64,000 nucleotides of DNA from Oxytricha trifallax (lineage: Eukaryota; Ciliophora; Spirotrichea; Sporadotrichida; Oxytrichidae): positions 32,280 through 96,279 of the forward strand of contig ARYC01017455.1 in the NCBI GenBank assembly GCA_000711775.1. The letters run 5' to 3'. Below are positions 13,194 through 25,516 of this stretch, in pieces. The number at the start of each line of letters is the position of its first letter. Position 1 is the first letter of the stretch. The position numbers were made by a program, and so were the translations under genes. Under the pieces are notes generated by a model. It ran no database searches and was not told where the DNA came from. It saw only the letters and a program-made list of their open reading frames with translations.

Positions 13194-14572
13194 TCTGATT
13201 GCTGTTGATCAATGGCTTTGTCATGTTTTTATTATCGAAAAGCATATCTCCTAATATTTTTATTTGACTTTTCTATTTAATTTATTAAATTAATTTTTAG
13301 CATGTTTATAATGTAACTTTTCTAATAGAATATAATTGTTAATTATTTGACTTTAATAATTAGTATCTTATTTTACTTTAAGATGATATTAATTATTAGA
13401 CTTTAGCTTTTAATATATGATATAGATATCCACAATCTTCAAAGACCATATCTTTAAACTTTATTCAGTCTTTACTTTTTTATAATACCTTTGCAGATCC
13501 ATTATGCTCCCAATATATATATTTTGAACTCTTTATGCGTTGTTTAAATATATTCCTGTCTCTCTTATAGATCACAAATTTACATCAATACCAATTAAAT
13601 AAAAATGTTTTTTTGTAGACAATTACAGAAAAGAGTTATTCTGAAATTGCATTATCTTTTGTTAATTGACCTTCGTATTTTGCTCCATCTGGCTATTTAT
13701 TCTTTGTTGTTTGAATCTATTACTTGTGTATATTTAGCTTTCTATTGCTAAAATCGCAACTCTTGCTTTTATTTATACCTGAAACATTAGAACATGAAAT
13801 TTTCAGATTTTAATATTTGTAATTTACAAATTTTAGTTAATTACTTGCTTATTTTTAGGAAAATTATCTTAAGTTTTCATTTTATTATAATACATTTTTA
13901 TTTAAAATTAAATTTCAAACTCATATTTTTATTTCATATTTATATTCTCTGGTTCAATTCTCCGTGTATTTGAACTTCATTATATGAGCATAATTATCAA
14001 TATTCAGGACTATATTTCAATTAAATCTTATATATTAAGACTTTAAAATATTTGCAATTATAGTAAAGTTAAAACTATTTTCTATTATTCAATTATATAT
14101 TATCTGTTTCTTGAATTTAAATTGATTTAATTGAAATAGTCGAAATAGATACATAATTTGGAATATCTAAATGCTATAAATATCAAGAATTATATTATAA
14201 GTCATTATCTAAAAAATATTATAATTATTTTATTATTTAAAATATTTTAAATGGGTACTAGTGGTAAATTTTACATAACAAAATATAAAAATATGTTGAT
14301 ATTAAATTAAAACAATTTTAATATAAATAATGGGCATAAGAAGAAAAAATATATTTTGTTATAATATATTTCAATATACAACAATGTAAAATTAAAAAAT
14401 TAGCTTAATATAATATATATATATATATATAAAATGCTAAGAATATTTCATCTATTAATAATAAATATTCATTGTATTTAAGGTTGTATATATACACTAT
14501 TATTATACAATTTTATTTGAATGTTTTATAAGAGATGTTTAACACTTTTTAAAGAGAATGAAAACAATTGCC
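13194..14572. other. AT-rich spacer
   Basis: Nothing beyond AT-rich sequence and a (TA)n run at about 14410-14431. Confidence 0.5.
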
Positions 14573-14575
14573 TGA

Positions 14576-15055
14576 GAAATAAAAAAGTAAATTAAATAGT
14601 TTATCTTGAAAACACAATACAATTATAAGAGTTATGACATTGATAGAAATGGGAATCCGAACAACTGATCAAATTATTAAAAACAATTTGATTTTTATCA
14701 TTCTTAGATTAATTTAATAAAATGGGAGAGTATAGCAAACAAAAGCGATTGGTTAGATGAAGAAAGTTCAATAAAAAAACAGAATATGTATGATTATATT
14801 ATGATATAATGTTTTATATATTGTAAAAGATGCCCTACAAAATCCTAACAATAATAAAATTAATAAATTATTGTTTTGAGATATAGGGATTCATAATATT
14901 TTCTAATAAAATCATCATTTATTTAGGAATATTTGTTTTAAAAAGATACTATATTCTTTAATTATCAATTTTACGAATAAACTTAAATCTTTTTTATAAA
15001 AGGTTATATAAAAGAAACATATATTTTTGATAGATAATTATTGTATGTATCCTGA
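14576..15055 (+). pseudogene. AT-rich coding relic, Cys-containing protein
   Basis: One frame runs from 14576 to the TGA at 15053 with a single in-frame TGA at 14666. After that stop there are 128 open codons whose peptide has WESIANKSDWLDEESS and a CFIYCKRC cluster, then an aromatic-rich part. Composition matches the very AT-rich frames further right (to 19.3 kb), all on the same strand, so they may be remnants of one AT-rich mobile element. Function is unknown. Confidence 0.35.
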
Positions 15056-15140
15056 TGTAATGTTACAAAATATTATTTTGACTTGTTTCTTAAAGATATA
15101 AATATTGGTAATTAATAATCTATATTGATCTAGAGTTAAA

Positions 15141-15587
15141 ATGGGTACTTACAGTGGTGTCTTTATTGAAAAGATATAACATTTTCTATTATACATTTTC
15201 TTTTTTTACAGAAAGTTAGGGGTTAAGGTGGAAATGATTAACAAATATAATTAAATACAAGAATAAAAATAACATAAAATAATAAAAGCATTTAAACAAG
15301 GTAGTGTATTGCATAAAGTATAAATGGTTTTATTTCTATTAGATCACTTCATAATTTACAAAGGAAATAGAATAAAGCTAGATGTGACAAAGACAATAAA
15401 AACATCTCCAAAAGAAAAATCATTTATTGATATTGTTGTGGTTTAATTAAGAATTATTAAATGCTTCATATGTTAAATTTGTATTGAATCTATCTAAATT
15501 TAGTATATACATGAAATAAAACTAATATTTAATATAAGATTTTTTTAACATAGTTAATTTCTAAATCTTTTAATCGATGTTATATGA
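15141..15587 (+). CDS. AT-rich coding relic, unknown
   Basis: ATG at 15141, TGA at 15585, 148 codons. The middle reads KLGVKVEMINKYNQIQ and YKGNRIKLDVTKTIKTS. A T-rich stretch ending TTTTTACAG at about 15210 could be a splice acceptor, which would place the first codons in a separate exon. No family is recognised. It lies on the same strand and has the same composition as the preceding relic. Confidence 0.3.
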
Positions 15588-18500
15588 CAATTTTAAGGAT
15601 TGATAGATAACTATTAAAATGATATTGATTATTAAATATAATGAACTTCATTTTTGTAACAGCATATGACATAATTAATTTTATTAGAATTCAAATTAAT
15701 TAATTATTTTATTATTATTATTATTATTATTATTAATATATATTTTAATTTTTATATTTGTCATAGATTATGTCTATTGGTAAATAAGTTGTATAAGCAG
15801 TTAATTAGATTGACATACTATGAATCTAAAATAGGAAAATGCAAATTTAGAATGAGAGATAATGCTGAAAATGTTATATAATTAAATGAATTATGAATAC
15901 ATGTTAAGATGACTAACAGCAAGCATAAAGAGTTATAGTTTATTTAACTATTTTTATTTTTTTTAATGTAATACGCTCTGATTTAAATACAAGAAGAACG
16001 AAGTTTTTAAGTAAAAATGGAATACCAAGATTGATGATAAAAATTTAAAATTAAAGATTTTCTTGCTAAAATTAAAAATAAGTTAAAATGAAATCTTATA
16101 AAGACCAAAAACAATACTTATTATCCTTTTTATTTATGGGTTGTTTAATAGGTGGCATTTTTTAAATCATAAATTATATAAAAATTATATTCTTTTATTT
16201 AATTTAATTTACAAATTCTAAACACTCAAAAAAAGAAATATTTTTCTTAAAATATTTCTAATAATTTTTATTGTTTTGCATTATTCATTATTTATAGAAA
16301 CTATTATTCATCAACAAAAGTTATAGTTGAAGAAATGCTAATAAGTTAAATAATATTTATCCTTTAATGTATTTAATAATATCTTATTAGTAATAGAAAA
16401 AATACATTTTGGAATTCTAAATATTTATGGGCTTTATCCATTATGCATTAAAAATACCTTTGAAAATTAAAAAACGTTTGAGTTTCATTCTATTTAGGGA
16501 TTGATTTGGTCGATAATTACATATATATTTTTAATTTAATCAAGCATTTGTTTTATTAATAGTTAATAAAAGAATTAAAAAAAGGATGGTTGATAAAATC
16601 TATATTGAAACAAAAGATAACATAAATTGTCTTAACTTTAATAGATTTAAATGGACAAAAATAAAATATTATTATAAATTTAGATTTAAGATTTTATCAA
16701 TTCTAGTGGACCCCATAAGTAATAAAAGCCAAGATTAATTACAATTAGCTTAAAATAATGTATTGATAAGTTAGTTATTTTGAAGGAATCTAAATGAATT
16801 AAAATTAGGCAAGTGTAATAAAAATGTTATGATTGAATAGTGGTAAATTTAATTCTCAAGTTGTTTTTTCAATATATTTTGATTATGGATTAATCATATC
16901 ACAATAACGAGCTAAATTAAGACTCGTATTAAATGTTAATTTTTAAAGATTTGTAAAAAAGTTTTTATGGAGGTGATTATGCTATAAATGATAGATATAA
17001 AAGGAATGAAATTTTGATTAGAGTGATGTGTAAAATAATTCGATTTATTTTAATATTATAATTTTAATTATTTAAAAGAATTCTTTTAGTTCGAGACTTT
17101 GAATCATTTATTTTTTTATTTTTGGAATTATCAATATACTCTCGCTTTAAGTTGTTTGCTAGATTATGTCTTTAATCGTCCTCAAGTTTCATTTATCATC
17201 AATACTAATAGTATCATTATTATTTTTATTCTTTGAACATCTTTTAAGAAATCTTTAACTGTCTTGAGCTATTAATCAACGACGATTCCTTTTAATTTTA
17301 ATGTTTTTCTCAATATTTTAAAAAGCGAAAAGACAAAAGGGAAGATTGAACTTTATAATTAGAATATTTAAACTGAATAATTAGATAAAAATCAGGAATA
17401 AGATACATAGATAAGAAGGTATGCATTTTGAATCAATTTCAATATATCAGTGTTCGCATATCTTAATATGACTTTTATATTATTTATATTATATTTTAAG
17501 TATTTAAATTGCTTCTACAGCTTCATCACTTTTTATTGATAAAAAGAAATTCACAATCATTTTCATAAATTATTTAAATGGGGTTTTATTATTTTTATAA
17601 TATTAAACAACATAATAAAAAAACATTAAATATGCTTAAACAAAAGCATTCACATAATACATTTTATAATCTTTAAGCTCTAGTGATACTATTTTTGTTA
17701 ACATACATACATATATATTTCTATAAGACTCTTATTCATCTTCTGAATGAGGAAAAGTTAAAAAAATATATTTACAATAAAAATTGATAATTTTAAAAGT
17801 GAATTACGTTTATAATGCTTTTTCAAGTGCATTTTACCAATAAATAAAATACTTTTACAACAATGTAAATTGATTAATAGGAACATATGTATTAAATTTA
17901 GGCTCTACAGATAATTAATTTTATTAGACATGAACTTGATTATTTGGCGATTGATAAAGCTTATTATAAAATATGGCAATAAATTTAATTGAAACTTTAA
18001 AACCAAACTATTTAATGAGCTGTATTTCACGTTACATGGTCATTAATGCATATTATTAATGAGAATGTTTTCTAAGGATACTTAATAAATGACATTATTC
18101 TGTAAAATTTATACAATAACTGATAAACTACAATAAGTTGTTGAAAAAGTTTATATAATCGTATATCTCTTTTTTATATAAGCATTAAAAGATGCCCAAT
18201 TATTAATAGTTCAGATGACATTACAATTAATTTATTAAGTTTAATCGTTATTAATGAAACATCCAAATATGTAGTATCTTGATATGCTAATTCAATTTCT
18301 ACTTTATAGTTGTATATACTTTTTTTAGACAATATATTTTAAGGTAAACTTTATGCTTTGTATGATAAAGATTGTGTTACAACAAAAATAATTTTATTAT
18401 TAATCGACGGAGAAGATAATATAATCGCTTAATTACTTATTAAAAATAAGAAATCATCGAGTTTTTTTTAAAAACTTTATATAAAGGTCTTACTTTGTTT

Positions 18501-18779
18501 GCATGTCATGAATATGATGCAATTCTGATGGAATTAACTAAAGATTGTATATTTCTGCAAAAGAAACCATTAATATGCTAAATGATTGTCAGTAAGTGAA
18601 AAATAAAGATTTTATTTAATTCATAATTTATACTATATGAAATGTTAAATGGGACTAATTAGAAATAAGATATAAATGACTTCCTTTTACATTCAAAATC
18701 TCTTGTATTCTAACCCAATCGATAGAGTTAAGTTATGTTAAAATTATTAAAATAACAATTCAAAACCATATTAATTGTA
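15588..18779. other. Very AT-rich region with short plausible plus-strand frames
   Basis: No complete gene. Short plus-strand frames look better than chance at about 16585-16790 (KIYIETKDNINCLNFNRF), 18345-18480 (LYALYDKDCVTTK, ILLLIDGEDNIIAQLL) and 18490-18600 (TLFACHEYDAILMELTKD). They may be fragments of the same AT-rich element as the ATPase-like frame that follows. An (ATT)n run lies at 15713-15735. Confidence 0.3.
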
Positions 18780-18782
18780 TGA

Positions 18783-19312
18783 AAATAATGTGTTTTAACA
18801 AGGTAACATATCTAAATCTAACTATTATTGGATGATCATAGCTCAAACCAATTGTGGTAAGAGTTATATGACAAATAATATATTTACTAATGAGAAATAT
18901 TATATTTTACATGGTTAAAACATAAGAAGTGTTTATATTTTGTCTTACATTCAAGGTACATTATTAGACATAAAGAAATTAAATTAAAGAACAATTATAA
19001 AACAAATTTTACTTTAAATTAGCTGACTTTGAAGATTTAGATTTATAAATTAATATGACTGTTAAAAGTATCTTTAAATTTAAGAAAATATATTTGAATA
19101 ACACACAGGAAAATAGTATATTTATAAATCATAGAAGCACAACTAATCATTCCTTATTTATACTGGATAATTTTTTTAATAAATAGGAGGTTGATATATA
19201 ATTGATTATTAATTGTGGGAACTTAATACTGAAGGTTAAAGTGTTAATATTACTGTAAATTTAAAGTGGATAAACTGCAAAAGGATTAGCTTAAAAGAAC
19301 AAAATGAAGTGA
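18783..19312 (+). pseudogene. P-loop ATPase relic, possibly A32/HerA-like
   Basis: The first frame (to a TGA at 19024) has MIIAQTNCGKSYMTNNIF, close to the Walker A of A32-type packaging ATPases (hydrophobic strand, then xxTxxGK[ST] and a helix), except that the usual first Gly is Ala. An overlapping frame continues to the TGA at 19310 and contains SLFILDNFF, a plausible Walker B. Such ATPases occur in nucleocytoplasmic DNA viruses, virophages and Maverick/Polinton elements. No capsid protein, protease or family-B polymerase was recognised nearby. The identification rests on two short motifs and is tentative. Confidence 0.3.
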
Positions 19313-19531
19313 AAACCACATTTATCTGCCAATAGTAATGAGGATGATGATGAAGCATGAACAATTTAAACTTAACGTGAAAGTGATTTAAGTCCTACTG
19401 ATTTTAATATTTTTATATTAAGATTTTACAAAAGAATCTTTATTCTTATATGAATATAAAAAGATAATAACTCGGTCAAAGTCTATACTGCTAAGAAAAA
19501 GTTTAATAGATTTATGTATAATTTAATATTT

Positions 19532-20624
19532 GGGTATTGACTTCAATTACTCACCAATGACGTCAATCATTCACCATCAACGTCAATTACTCACTAGTGT
19601 TTATAAATGGTATAAGTAGAACAGTAAATTTTGATTAGAGCTTAAAGCTGGGTTCTACGGGTGTTACCTCTATCAGAGTCACAGGAGGGGAGACCCCTTA
19701 TTTGATACTAAATCAAAATGATTACTAGCATAAATCATGTTGGTTACAAGCTCCTTGTGAAGGTTCGGAGGCTATTCAAGATGACACATAAACAGAGCGG
19801 TGCCTTTCCGGCGAACTGGTATTCTGAATGTAAAATTTTTTCAAATCTGATTAATGAAGTTATACATCTCCTTCCTACTCAATATAGTCAATGAGGGCAA
19901 CAACTCTTACCTCACAACCTTAGAAAATATGCAAGACTTCACAGTAGAACGAAGATAATCACAGCATAAACCTAAACTCAAACGTCAAATCTTCAAGACA
20001 TCATAATGATATATTAAGAAGCAGCTAAATAACATCAATCTGGGAACAAGAGGTGGGAAAAAAAAATTAACTTAGCATTTATAACAAAAAACAAGTTCAA
20101 AAATCTAGAAACAACTCAAAAAATTTGTTCCTTAACTGCTTTACACTCTCTTGCTTAAATGTTTTCCTTTACAACCTAAAACAAATAAGTTCTCTCGCAG
20201 TAAACTAAGAAGAGATCCAAAAGTAAAAATAGCGATTTGGAAATTATTCAATTAAGAATCAGAAAAGTACTTACTCCTCATAAAAAATTTGGTAAATAAG
20301 AAAAAGTTATTCTCTTTAAAAGGAAACTTATGGACTTCAATATCGTATGATACACATAGAGGACATAGTCAGGAGAAAGGTAGGTTGACAAAAGCCATGT
20401 AGCCCACTTGACCATTGCTATAAAATAATTCTTAATTAGTATTTTTAGGGGGGGGTTCCAACCCTTGTGACTCCGCTAGGATGTGTACTCAAACAACCAT
20501 ACTTGAAATATCTGTTCAAAATTTAAACGTGCTATGCTAAATTTTACTGTTTATAAATACTGGTGAGTAATTGACGTTATTGTTAGCGATTGAAGTCATT
20601 GGTGAGTTATTGACTTCAATACCC
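19532..20624. mobile_element. 1.1-kb element with repeat-structured terminal inverted repeats
   Basis: The left end (GGGTATTGACTTCAATTACT...) is matched in inverted orientation by the right end (...GACTTCAATACCC) for about 75 bp. Each end contains three tandem variants of a ~19-bp motif around CAATTACTCACCA and GACGTCAAT. AATATT flanks both sides and may be the duplicated target. The interior is GC-richer than the flanks but holds no convincing gene, so it is probably non-autonomous. Family not recognised. Confidence 0.7.
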
Positions 20625-20955
20625 GAATATTTTTCAAATAGTATATTTAAAGGCATATTAATCAGTTTATTGAGTAAAAAATAAGTATTTTTGTTGAAAA
20701 AGCTCAAAGAAAATTATTTAATTAAGAAATGTATTAAAAAGCTAATGAAGTGATGATTGCGATAAATCAACCCAAATAAAGAATAACCATTAAATTAGAA
20801 AATGTTATTATTAAAATAAATTGTCATCTTCATTTTGAAATCAATAAAACTCCAAAATCAAGTATATATTTGTAATTATTAATAGGAAATTGATAAATAT
20901 TAATTTCCCTAATAAATAGAACGGATAACCTTTTAAATGAAGATTTTACAGGATC

Positions 20956-21126
20956 TCATTCATAATAATTATAAATGTATTCTTTGAGCAGTAATGCTTG
21001 CCCTGTCTCTGAGAGAAGTTGTAGCTTCAATTAAGTATAGAAGGATAATAATAAAGGAAGTTATTTCTTTCTGGTGGATACATTAACTAGGGCGACAGGA
21101 AGAATAAAAAAGAAGTCCCAATTTTT
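20956..21126 (-). CDS. Coding-like minus-strand exon, unknown
   Basis: The minus-strand frame from about 21126 to the TGA at 20956 gives VNVSTRKKQLPLLLSFYTQ and LLSETGQALLLKEYI, with richer composition than its flanks. It lies downstream of the minus-strand start at 21576 and could be a 3' exon or separate gene segment of that gene. Confidence 0.3.
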
Positions 21127-21264
21127 CAATATTCTATATATTTAATAATTTTTTCTGCTATTTTTAATTGGATGGTTATTGCCTTCTATTTTCCTCATTA
21201 TTTATTTGTATAACTATTTGTATTTATCATAATCTTTGTTACTACTTATTGGTCTTTTTATAAT

Positions 21265-21576
21265 TCAACAATTCTTAGCTGTATCTTCAATTCTCTTACC
21301 GTTTAATTTTAACCGATATTTTATTTTATTATGAAATAACTAATCTATTAAGATTATTTTACTAATCTTTAATTTCATAGTAATTATTATTACTAAAATG
21401 TAATTAAATATCCATTAGTACTACAATTATTATGTATTTATATTTCTAGATACCTGCTTATGATCATGCCTTTCAGCCCTTCTATGACAATGATTTATTT
21501 TCTGGACTTCCACCTCATTGTCATCATCTTCGATAGAATCAGCTCTATTATCTCCAGAATCCACGACTTCTTCCAT
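21265..21576 (-). CDS. Acidic coding block with probable intron, unknown
   Basis: From the minus-strand ATG ending at 21576, 41 codons encode a strongly coding-like acidic then His/Arg-rich peptide (MEEVVDSGDNRADSIEDDDN at the start, CHRRAERHDHKQ at the end). A GTATCT follows at 21453 and a TTTTAG acceptor lies about 60 nt on. The frame is also open straight through to the TGA at 21265 and ends with RLKLNGKRIEDTAKNC. The sharp composition change at the putative donor favours an exon boundary or an eliminated-segment junction. Function is unknown. Confidence 0.4.
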
Positions 21577-22758
21577 TAAATAAAAGCGCCTGTATATGAA
21601 TTATTAAATATATCAGATAAATTATCATCTTAGGTACTTACCACTTTTAACACATAAATTGACTTTAATTGTATATTATTTTTTATCAACGCTTTTATTA
21701 TCATTACTTATTCTTATTATTGTAGTATATTTTGGATTTATTTCATTTTGCTTTGGTGGTTATTCTACTTTACATTATTATATAAAAAAACCTATAAAAC
21801 CTCGTATTAAAGATATAACTAAAATATTATCGTCTATTTTATATTTTTAATATAAAAATCCAATTAAATTAATGCATACAAAAGGTGTCAATAATTCTTT
21901 AAATATCTAGCTTACCATAACAAATAAATAAATTAAATTAAAAAAAGCTCTTATCTTATCCAAGTTAAAAATTTATTAATATATTATATCGATTTGAGAT
22001 ATATTTTGTTTCTATATTTTTTAGTTTATTCTAACTCATTTCTTTTTGTAATTCTATAACATATAAGTTCTTCTTTTTTAAATTTTAACTATATCTTTAA
22101 TTAATAGATTTATGTATTAACATGTTATTCTAATTTCGTTTAGATCTCTTGTCATTTAATCATGCTTGAAAATTCTACATTTATATATAACACAGACCCA
22201 TAATAATAATAATAATATCAGCCATTTTGTAGTAAGGCATATATTTAACGGATATACATTTAAAAACTACTATTTAAAATATTCTTGCCAATACTTATAT
22301 CTTTCATCTTCTTACATTAAGCAACTCATTCGATTCATATATAAAATATTTAAAATCACAATTTAATAGTATCAAACATAGTTTTTAGGTAATAATTAAA
22401 AAAATATATAATTAATATATTCAAAATGTCTTAATACAATTCTTTTAGAATAATTAAATGAAAATATTTATTTATTATAACTATCAAAGGAAGGAAAGAA
22501 GCATATTATCAAATTTAAATTATTAAGTAAGCTAAAAAAGAAGAGGTATATAAGATTAGAATCATTAAGTTAATAAATCATTAGGCATTAAAGAAGATTA
22601 TTCAATGTATAAATTTCGCAATTATCTTTTAAGTTAGCTTGAATTATTAATAAAATACATAACAAAAAGGTAAAATAAATAATTTCAAATATAAGGATTA
22701 GTGTATTTATAAATGCCAAGTATTTAAGGTAGATTCCTTAAGTTTATTAAAGAGGGTG
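21577..22758. other. AT-rich spacer
   Basis: Only A/T-rich DNA with short chance frames (hydrophobic frame at 21659-21850). No repeat or coding island until about 22760. Confidence 0.45.
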
Positions 22759-22759
22759 T

Positions 22760-23776
22760 TTTAGACTACACCAATTGTTATATCGATTGATTTAATATCG
22801 GAATATACAATGGCAATGCGCTTTTTATTCTTTTGAAGCGGGTTGTTATTTACTGAGTGATTCATCTGTATTGTCAATCTTTCTTTCAGCTGTACTTAGT
22901 TTTCCGTAGATTTCCTCATTCCAAATTTATCCAACACTTTTACTTATATTAAAGAAGACTGCTTGAATGTTGTTTTGGTTTTCTAAAATGAGCTCTGTAA
23001 TCTCCACTCAACTCTTTGAAGCTCTTAATTAAATTACCCTCCTACTTGCTAATTATCTCAAATGTCTTTCTTACTACATCATAATTTTTTCCAACCTTCG
23101 CTCTACAAATGGTATTGCTAACTTAACTTAGTCAGCGTTATTCTTGGTTTGCTCCAAATGACTTCTCTATTTGTTGCTCAAGTTAGGGAGGGTACTGATT
23201 AAATATTTTTGAGCCATTCTTTCTATCTTCACCCACTCCTATCATCATCCAAGCCACCTGCTTCATTTTCAATTGAGAGCTTCTTGGATTTGAACTTCTT
23301 GAATAGAAAAAACACTGATTGACTTCAGCAAACCTACACACATTCCATCATCTTAGCTAGTCTTATGTATATTATAAGGCGTGTCTAACTCCATACGCAT
23401 TCCTTCCACTTCCATAACTAAAAACGATTAATGTTGAATTTCATGAGAAGTTTGAATGATATAAATATCAAATTAAATTCAATATTCCTCATAGTTACTT
23501 ACTTTTAATGTAGCTGTCATTGAATCCTCATTTAAATTCTAGCCTATCGTTTTTTTATTATTGATGGGAAATGAATGCGAGACCTATTTCATAAATATTT
23601 AGACTATTTACTGAGATTGCTGCTAACTAATACAAAGAAAATCATTGACATTAGTTTTAAACCCAGTATATTTCCATGAATTACTTCTATCTGTTGATTT
23701 TGTTCTCGTAATCTAAAATTGACCATCAAAACGATATCAACTATTATGATGACCGGTTCTGTTTCTTAGGGTGCCT
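22760..23776 (-). pseudogene. Spliced, decayed minus-strand gene for a coiled-coil-like protein
   Basis: Reading leftwards, a TTTTCAG acceptor precedes 23776. The first exon encodes YRFDGQFQITRTKSTDRS and NSWKYTGFKTNVNDF and ends at a GTAAGTAACT donor (about 23498-23502). TTTTAG at 23418 resumes at MEVEGMRMELDTPYN. Further on, good coding alternates between frames: MAQKYLISTLPNLSNKQ, NADQVKLAIPFVERRLEK, YDVVRKTFEIISKQEG and KLSTAERKIDNTDESL. At least three frameshifts and one in-frame TGA (where CGA would fit) make it a pseudogene. The peptide is helical and charged. Family not recognised. Confidence 0.5.
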
Positions 23777-24022
23777 GAAAATACGTATTATAATATAAGT
23801 TATATTACAAATCGTGCTACACCTTCTTCCATTCTTTTTTAAGTTATAAATTAAATATTTTTCTTAATTAAAACATCTTAAATTTAAATTATAAAAACAC
23901 TAAATACCTGGTTGTCACCATTAAATACACTAATCCTTATACTCAAAATTATTTATTTTACCTTTTTGTTCTCTATTTTATTAATATTATGTCATGTATA
24001 ATTTCTATATTGATTCAATAAT

Positions 24023-24334
24023 ATTGTAGAAATACAATTGATTTGGGAAAAAAAGTAAATGCAATTTGATTAGTAGTGATCCTAATTTGTATCGGTAAAC
24101 TTTATAATTTTAAAATGATTATATTATCAGATTACGCTTTTAATAGTATCCTTATTGATCAGTAATTAAATATAAACAAATTGTACAGATTTATTAAAAA
24201 CGTTTTTTTAAATATTAAGGCGTAACAATTAAAATTGTACAAATTGTACATTGTACAGTTTAAGAGATAAAGATATTTTTATTGAAATTGTACAAATATG
24301 TAATTAGATAATTAGTTTGAAGATTATTAAAAAA
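24023..24334. repeat. Left long terminal inverted repeat of the host element
   Basis: It is repeated in inverted orientation near 33907. Shared features include the GATCAGTAATTAAATATAA region, the GTACAAATTGTACATTGTAC block with nested small palindromes, and TTTGAAGATTATT at the inner end. TBE-A begins 10 bp inside the inner end. Confidence 0.75.
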
Positions 24335-24446
24335 TTACATTAATCAAAACCCCAAAACCCCTTAGTGAGGTTTATAAGTGCTTTGATTAGTAGGGTAAAG
24401 TTGGGGTTTTATTAGGGTTAGTAGAGAAATTAGGCCAGTTTGCAAA

Positions 24447-25510
24447 ATGAGAAATAGAAATTAGCGATTTTGGGGTCTATTTATGATGAGAAATATTTAG
24501 ATTTACTGCTTAAGCTTAGGTATGGTGCGAGTATTAATATAGACTAACTCAAACCAGTTATGAATTATGCTGCTATAGCTAAGCTCCTGCGCAAGAGTGC
24601 CTCAACAGTTAGGTATCATTGCTTGTTAGCTGTTTAGCATTTCAATTCTGGTTCTTGATAACATCCTGTAAGAAAATAAAAGTTCTCTTAGCACCATATT
24701 GAATATCTCTGCGATTCTAAGACTCTTAAGTATTGGGCACATTTCCCACTTGACTAGCGAGCTGTGATGTTTCATCGCAAGTTTCCTGACATGCGTATCT
24801 CACCATAGACTATCGCAAATATTTATTGAAGGAATGGTATTGCCTTCAAGACTGTCAATAGAGTGAAGAGAGTGATTGACTTTACTCTGCCATTTTATAG
24901 TAATAATTTAAACTATATATATGATTAAATGCAGAGGTCTGTTGATAATAACATCAAGTTCATACACGCTGATGAAGCTGTGTTTACGTTCAACACCTTT
25001 ATTAATAAGTCTTGGTACAAGAAGTACGATAATATAGAAGTGTATGACTAAAAGGTTAAGGTTGTCACTCACGCAATTTTGGCTGGTATCAGTGAAGATT
25101 CAGGCTTAGAAACTTATGTTATTCATCCTCGCTCTATTAAGCGAGAGCAGTATATAGAGTTCTTACATAAGCTAAGAGATAAGTACAACGATCAAGAGAT
25201 CATCCTGTTTGTTGATAACCTCTCAGTTCATAAGACTAAGGAATCTAAGAAAGCTTATGAAGAATTAAAGATAACTCCTGTGTATAACGTTCCTTACAGT
25301 CCTCAATTTAATGGAATCGAATTCTATTGGAGTTAGATTAAGACTCACTACAAGAAACTCTTGCTGTATCACCTAATGCATGATCTACCAATCGACACAG
25401 TAGACTTAATACAGAGTAGTTGCAAGAGAGTGGGTAAAGACTAGACTACGATATGTGCAAGGAAAGGAAGAATGAATGTTTATTAATAAGTGTTAGACTT
25501 AAATGAATGA
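24447..25510 (+). pseudogene. TBE-A DD34E transposase (42-kDa ORF), lesioned
   Basis: ATG at 24447 (MRNRNQRFWGL), TGA at 25508, about 354 codons, the usual size. One base is missing near 24484, and TGAs sit in frame at 24656 and 24827, both where Arg (CGA) or a similar codon would fit. An HTH-like N-terminal part (AAIAKLLRKSASTVRYH) precedes the catalytic core: FIHADEAVF, then ILFVDNLSVHKTKE, then PYSPQFNGIEFYW. There are 34 residues between the second Asp and the Glu, the IS630/Tc1-mariner-type DD34E. All three catalytic residues are intact; only the reading frame is damaged. Confidence 0.9.
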
Positions 25511-25516
25511 ATTATT

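Noticed and set aside
21659-22366. Short plus-strand frames with membrane-like composition
   Set aside because: I/L/Y/K-rich peptides are expected from AT-rich spacer when only TGA terminates, and nothing else supports them.
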